Below are positions 62,244-64,000 of a DNA stretch of 64,000 nt, piece by piece. Made by a program: the position numbers and the translations under genes. The notes under the pieces are model-generated. The model did no database searches. It was not told where the DNA came from and saw only the letters and a program-made list of their open reading frames with translations. The DNA comes from Dimorphilus gyrociliatus (lineage: Eukaryota > Annelida > Polychaeta > Dinophilidae): positions 1 to 64,000 of the forward strand of contig CAJFCJ010000017.1 of assembly GCA_904063045.1 (NCBI GenBank), written 5' to 3'. How positions within the stretch are numbered: position 1 is the first letter of the stretch; each line of letters opens with the position of its first letter.

Positions 62244-64000
62244 ATGAAAGTCTATTCAAGTAATATATACGTTAACTAAAGATATTTTATAACCTCTTTT
62301 CGTCGTCTAACCCCTCGTGTTTCGTATTTCGTATTGTTCAATTTAGGTTTACTTTATGTTTTGGTCACGATACTACCGCCTATTCCATGTTCAATTTGCC
62401 CGCCCTGCGGTCCAAACGGATACTGCAGTATTGTTATAAAGAAATGCGTCTGCTACAACGGTTTCGATGAGCCATTTTGCCAAAAAAGTAGAAATTCAAT
62501 ACTTGTTTATTCAATTAAAGTTTTAATTAACAAGAACAAAAAAACGCTTTTAAAGGTAAAATACTGGAATTTGTCAAAGACGGGATTTTTGGTGGGGAAA
62601 ACCCTATTAAAGGTTCGGACGAACTTGGTTCGTGTTTAGAAGACTTTACTCAAGATAGTTCCTATATATATATGCTATACGATAAAAGTAGTAATTCTCC
62701 TTCTCCTTGTACATTTTATAAAAAGATAAGCCTGTGGAACTTTGACACAAACGTTACGTATAATTCTTACTACAAGCACGGTAATTGCAATAGTTTCCTT
62801 ATCGACTCTATTTATGTAATAAACTTATCTCTGTTCTCTTTCTTTTCCATATAACAACAACCTTTAAACAAAGGGTTGAAAACGAGAATTTCTTGTCCGA
62901 AGAATTCTCCCAACTTGAATAGATTTTGCCTTTTGGAATATTGGATTACCGAATGCGATAGAGATGGCCTTCTTAATCCGTTAGCAGATGCTTTCGCTAT
63001 TGTTACCGAAGCGACAATATTCACTTACATCTCTCTTCATAAGTTTATGAAAAATCTAACGAGCTCGGAAAACATGGCATATCATTCGGCGGAGAATTTA
63101 TATTGTTACGGAAAAGGTTCAAAAGGTCATAAGAATTTGGCATTGAACTACAAAGTTATTAAAAGCGAAATGAATATAACCGATAGAGAGATTCAAGCTA
63201 GAAATTTAGTAGACGGATGTACAACCAGTAAATTAAGTAGTAGTTGTTGTACCATTTTAAAAGGTCCTATAAACAAATGGATAGACATTATTCTATTAAA
63301 AGTTGATTATCAAATAGGATATTTTCGATTAAGGTACAACACAGTTCATAGAACTACTACGTCGGCTGGTTTGGCTATTCTTTCGTCGGCTGACCAGTCG
63401 GTTTGGACAGTGTTGTACGAATACGATAGCGATAAGATTATCGATATCGATTTGAATATAACTAAACGCATGCCGTTCAATCATAATTCAATACGATTGA
63501 GAATGAATGAAAAGTCGAATCAAGATTTTTCCTTTATCTTTATATGCGAATTGGAAATATTCTCTGAGAATATAGCCCTAAACATGCCCGTCTATCATTC
63601 GCACGCCTATAAGACTTTCGGAGCGAACGACGGTGATTATACAACGTACGACGAAATTGTTGAAATAACAACGGCAACCGGCCAATTGGTTCGACCTAAA
63701 ATATGCGTAAATCTCGAGAGAGTCTACCATATTTTTACAGTTACGGCTTATATTTTTAATGAAAGTTTGTTAACTTTTAGTAGAAATAAATATCAAATGC
63801 AGTAATGATAATTAATCCAAAAAAAAATCTCTTTTTCCCTCCCATATTCCACTATTGTTTTAGACGATTCGATGGAAATTTTAACGTCGATAGGCCATCC
63901 ATTCGATAAGAATTTAACGTATTACAATCACGGTTCAACGAAATCTGGAAAGAGGCACTACTGCAATAAAGAATTGGCTCAATTCGTTTGTTTAACGTCT
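62244..64000 (+). CDS. Secreted EGF plus galactose-binding-like protein, 3' end cut by window edge
   Basis: Exons in frame: 62244-62259, 62347-62487, 62556-62780, 62874-63779, 63864 to the right edge. The first two exons give a signal peptide (MKVYSSLLYVLVTILPPIPC); exon 2 adds one EGF-like unit (CPPCGPNGYC, KCVCYNGFDEPFC). The later exons hold beta-sandwich lectin-like units similar in layout to the lectin genes: LVDGCTTS, KWIDIILLKVDYQI, then FICELEIFSENIALNMPVY, followed by the start of another unit. All introns seen are phase 1, as in the minus-strand lectin cluster from which it diverges. It differs by having an N-terminal EGF. The protein continues beyond 64000, so the total length and C-terminal domain are unknown. 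A frame that starts near 62334 has no ATG; the ATG at 62244 and a phase-1 splice solve this. Confidence 0.78.

Noticed and set aside
1-64000. CRISPR arrays, rRNA, insertion sequences, prophage or intact transposons
   Set aside because: None seen. Repeats are simple microsatellites, and the genes are spliced animal genes.

Overview
The window is eukaryotic nuclear DNA from an animal with a compact genome. Genes carry many spliceosomal introns of about 31 to 110 nt with GT-AG ends, UTRs appear short, the DNA is AT-rich, and GA/CT microsatellites are everywhere. The gene families (LDLa/LRR/7TM receptors, SRCR, C-type lectin, CAP-ShK, ETS, MARVEL, SEC14-GOLD, LamG-collagen, fucolectin-like arrays) point to a bilaterian, most likely a spiralian such as a small annelid. 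Dimorphilus-type genomes look like this, but the species is an inference. I rebuilt exon structures by hand from splice sites and reading-frame continuity. Most multi-exon models close exactly in frame.

Layout. 1-10426 (minus): two tandem paralogous receptors. The first runs off the left edge. Each starts with a signal peptide, then SRCR-like domains, a C-type-lectin-like domain, LDLa modules and leucine-rich repeats; the second continues into a seven-helix GPCR core and tail. 13282-18291 (minus): a secreted CAP protein with ShK/EGF modules and a hydrophobic GPI-type C-terminus. 20167-22814 (plus): a ten-exon, cysteine-rich, probably GPI-anchored protein of no family I recognise. 23231-24733 (minus): a small protein with an ADP-ribosyltransferase-like YHGT motif. 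25858-30801 (minus): two tandem ETS-domain genes. 33041-34352 (minus): a four-helix MARVEL protein with a probable 5' UTR intron. 37459-39393 (plus): a proline-rich protein of unknown role. 39812-44730 (minus): three paralogous LamG-like secreted proteins, the middle one carrying a collagen tail. 47076-49096 (plus): a SEC14/CRAL-TRIO-GOLD lipid-transfer protein. 50116-60513 (minus): three tandem multi-domain galactose-binding-like (fucolectin/F5-8C type) proteins, each ending in a PAN-like domain. 62244-64000 (plus): a related EGF plus lectin-like gene, cut by the right edge.

Taken together, most genes encode secreted, surface-anchored or receptor proteins built from recognition domains, and most sit in small tandem families (receptor pair, ETS pair, LamG trio, lectin trio). 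This looks like a local concentration of young, duplicating recognition or adhesion genes broken up by a few housekeeping-type genes. The best candidates for undescribed biology are the SRCR-CTLD-LDLa-LRR-7TM receptor pair, the lectin-PAN cluster with its symmetric phase-1 exons, the LamG-collagen protein, and the orphan cysteine-repeat protein.
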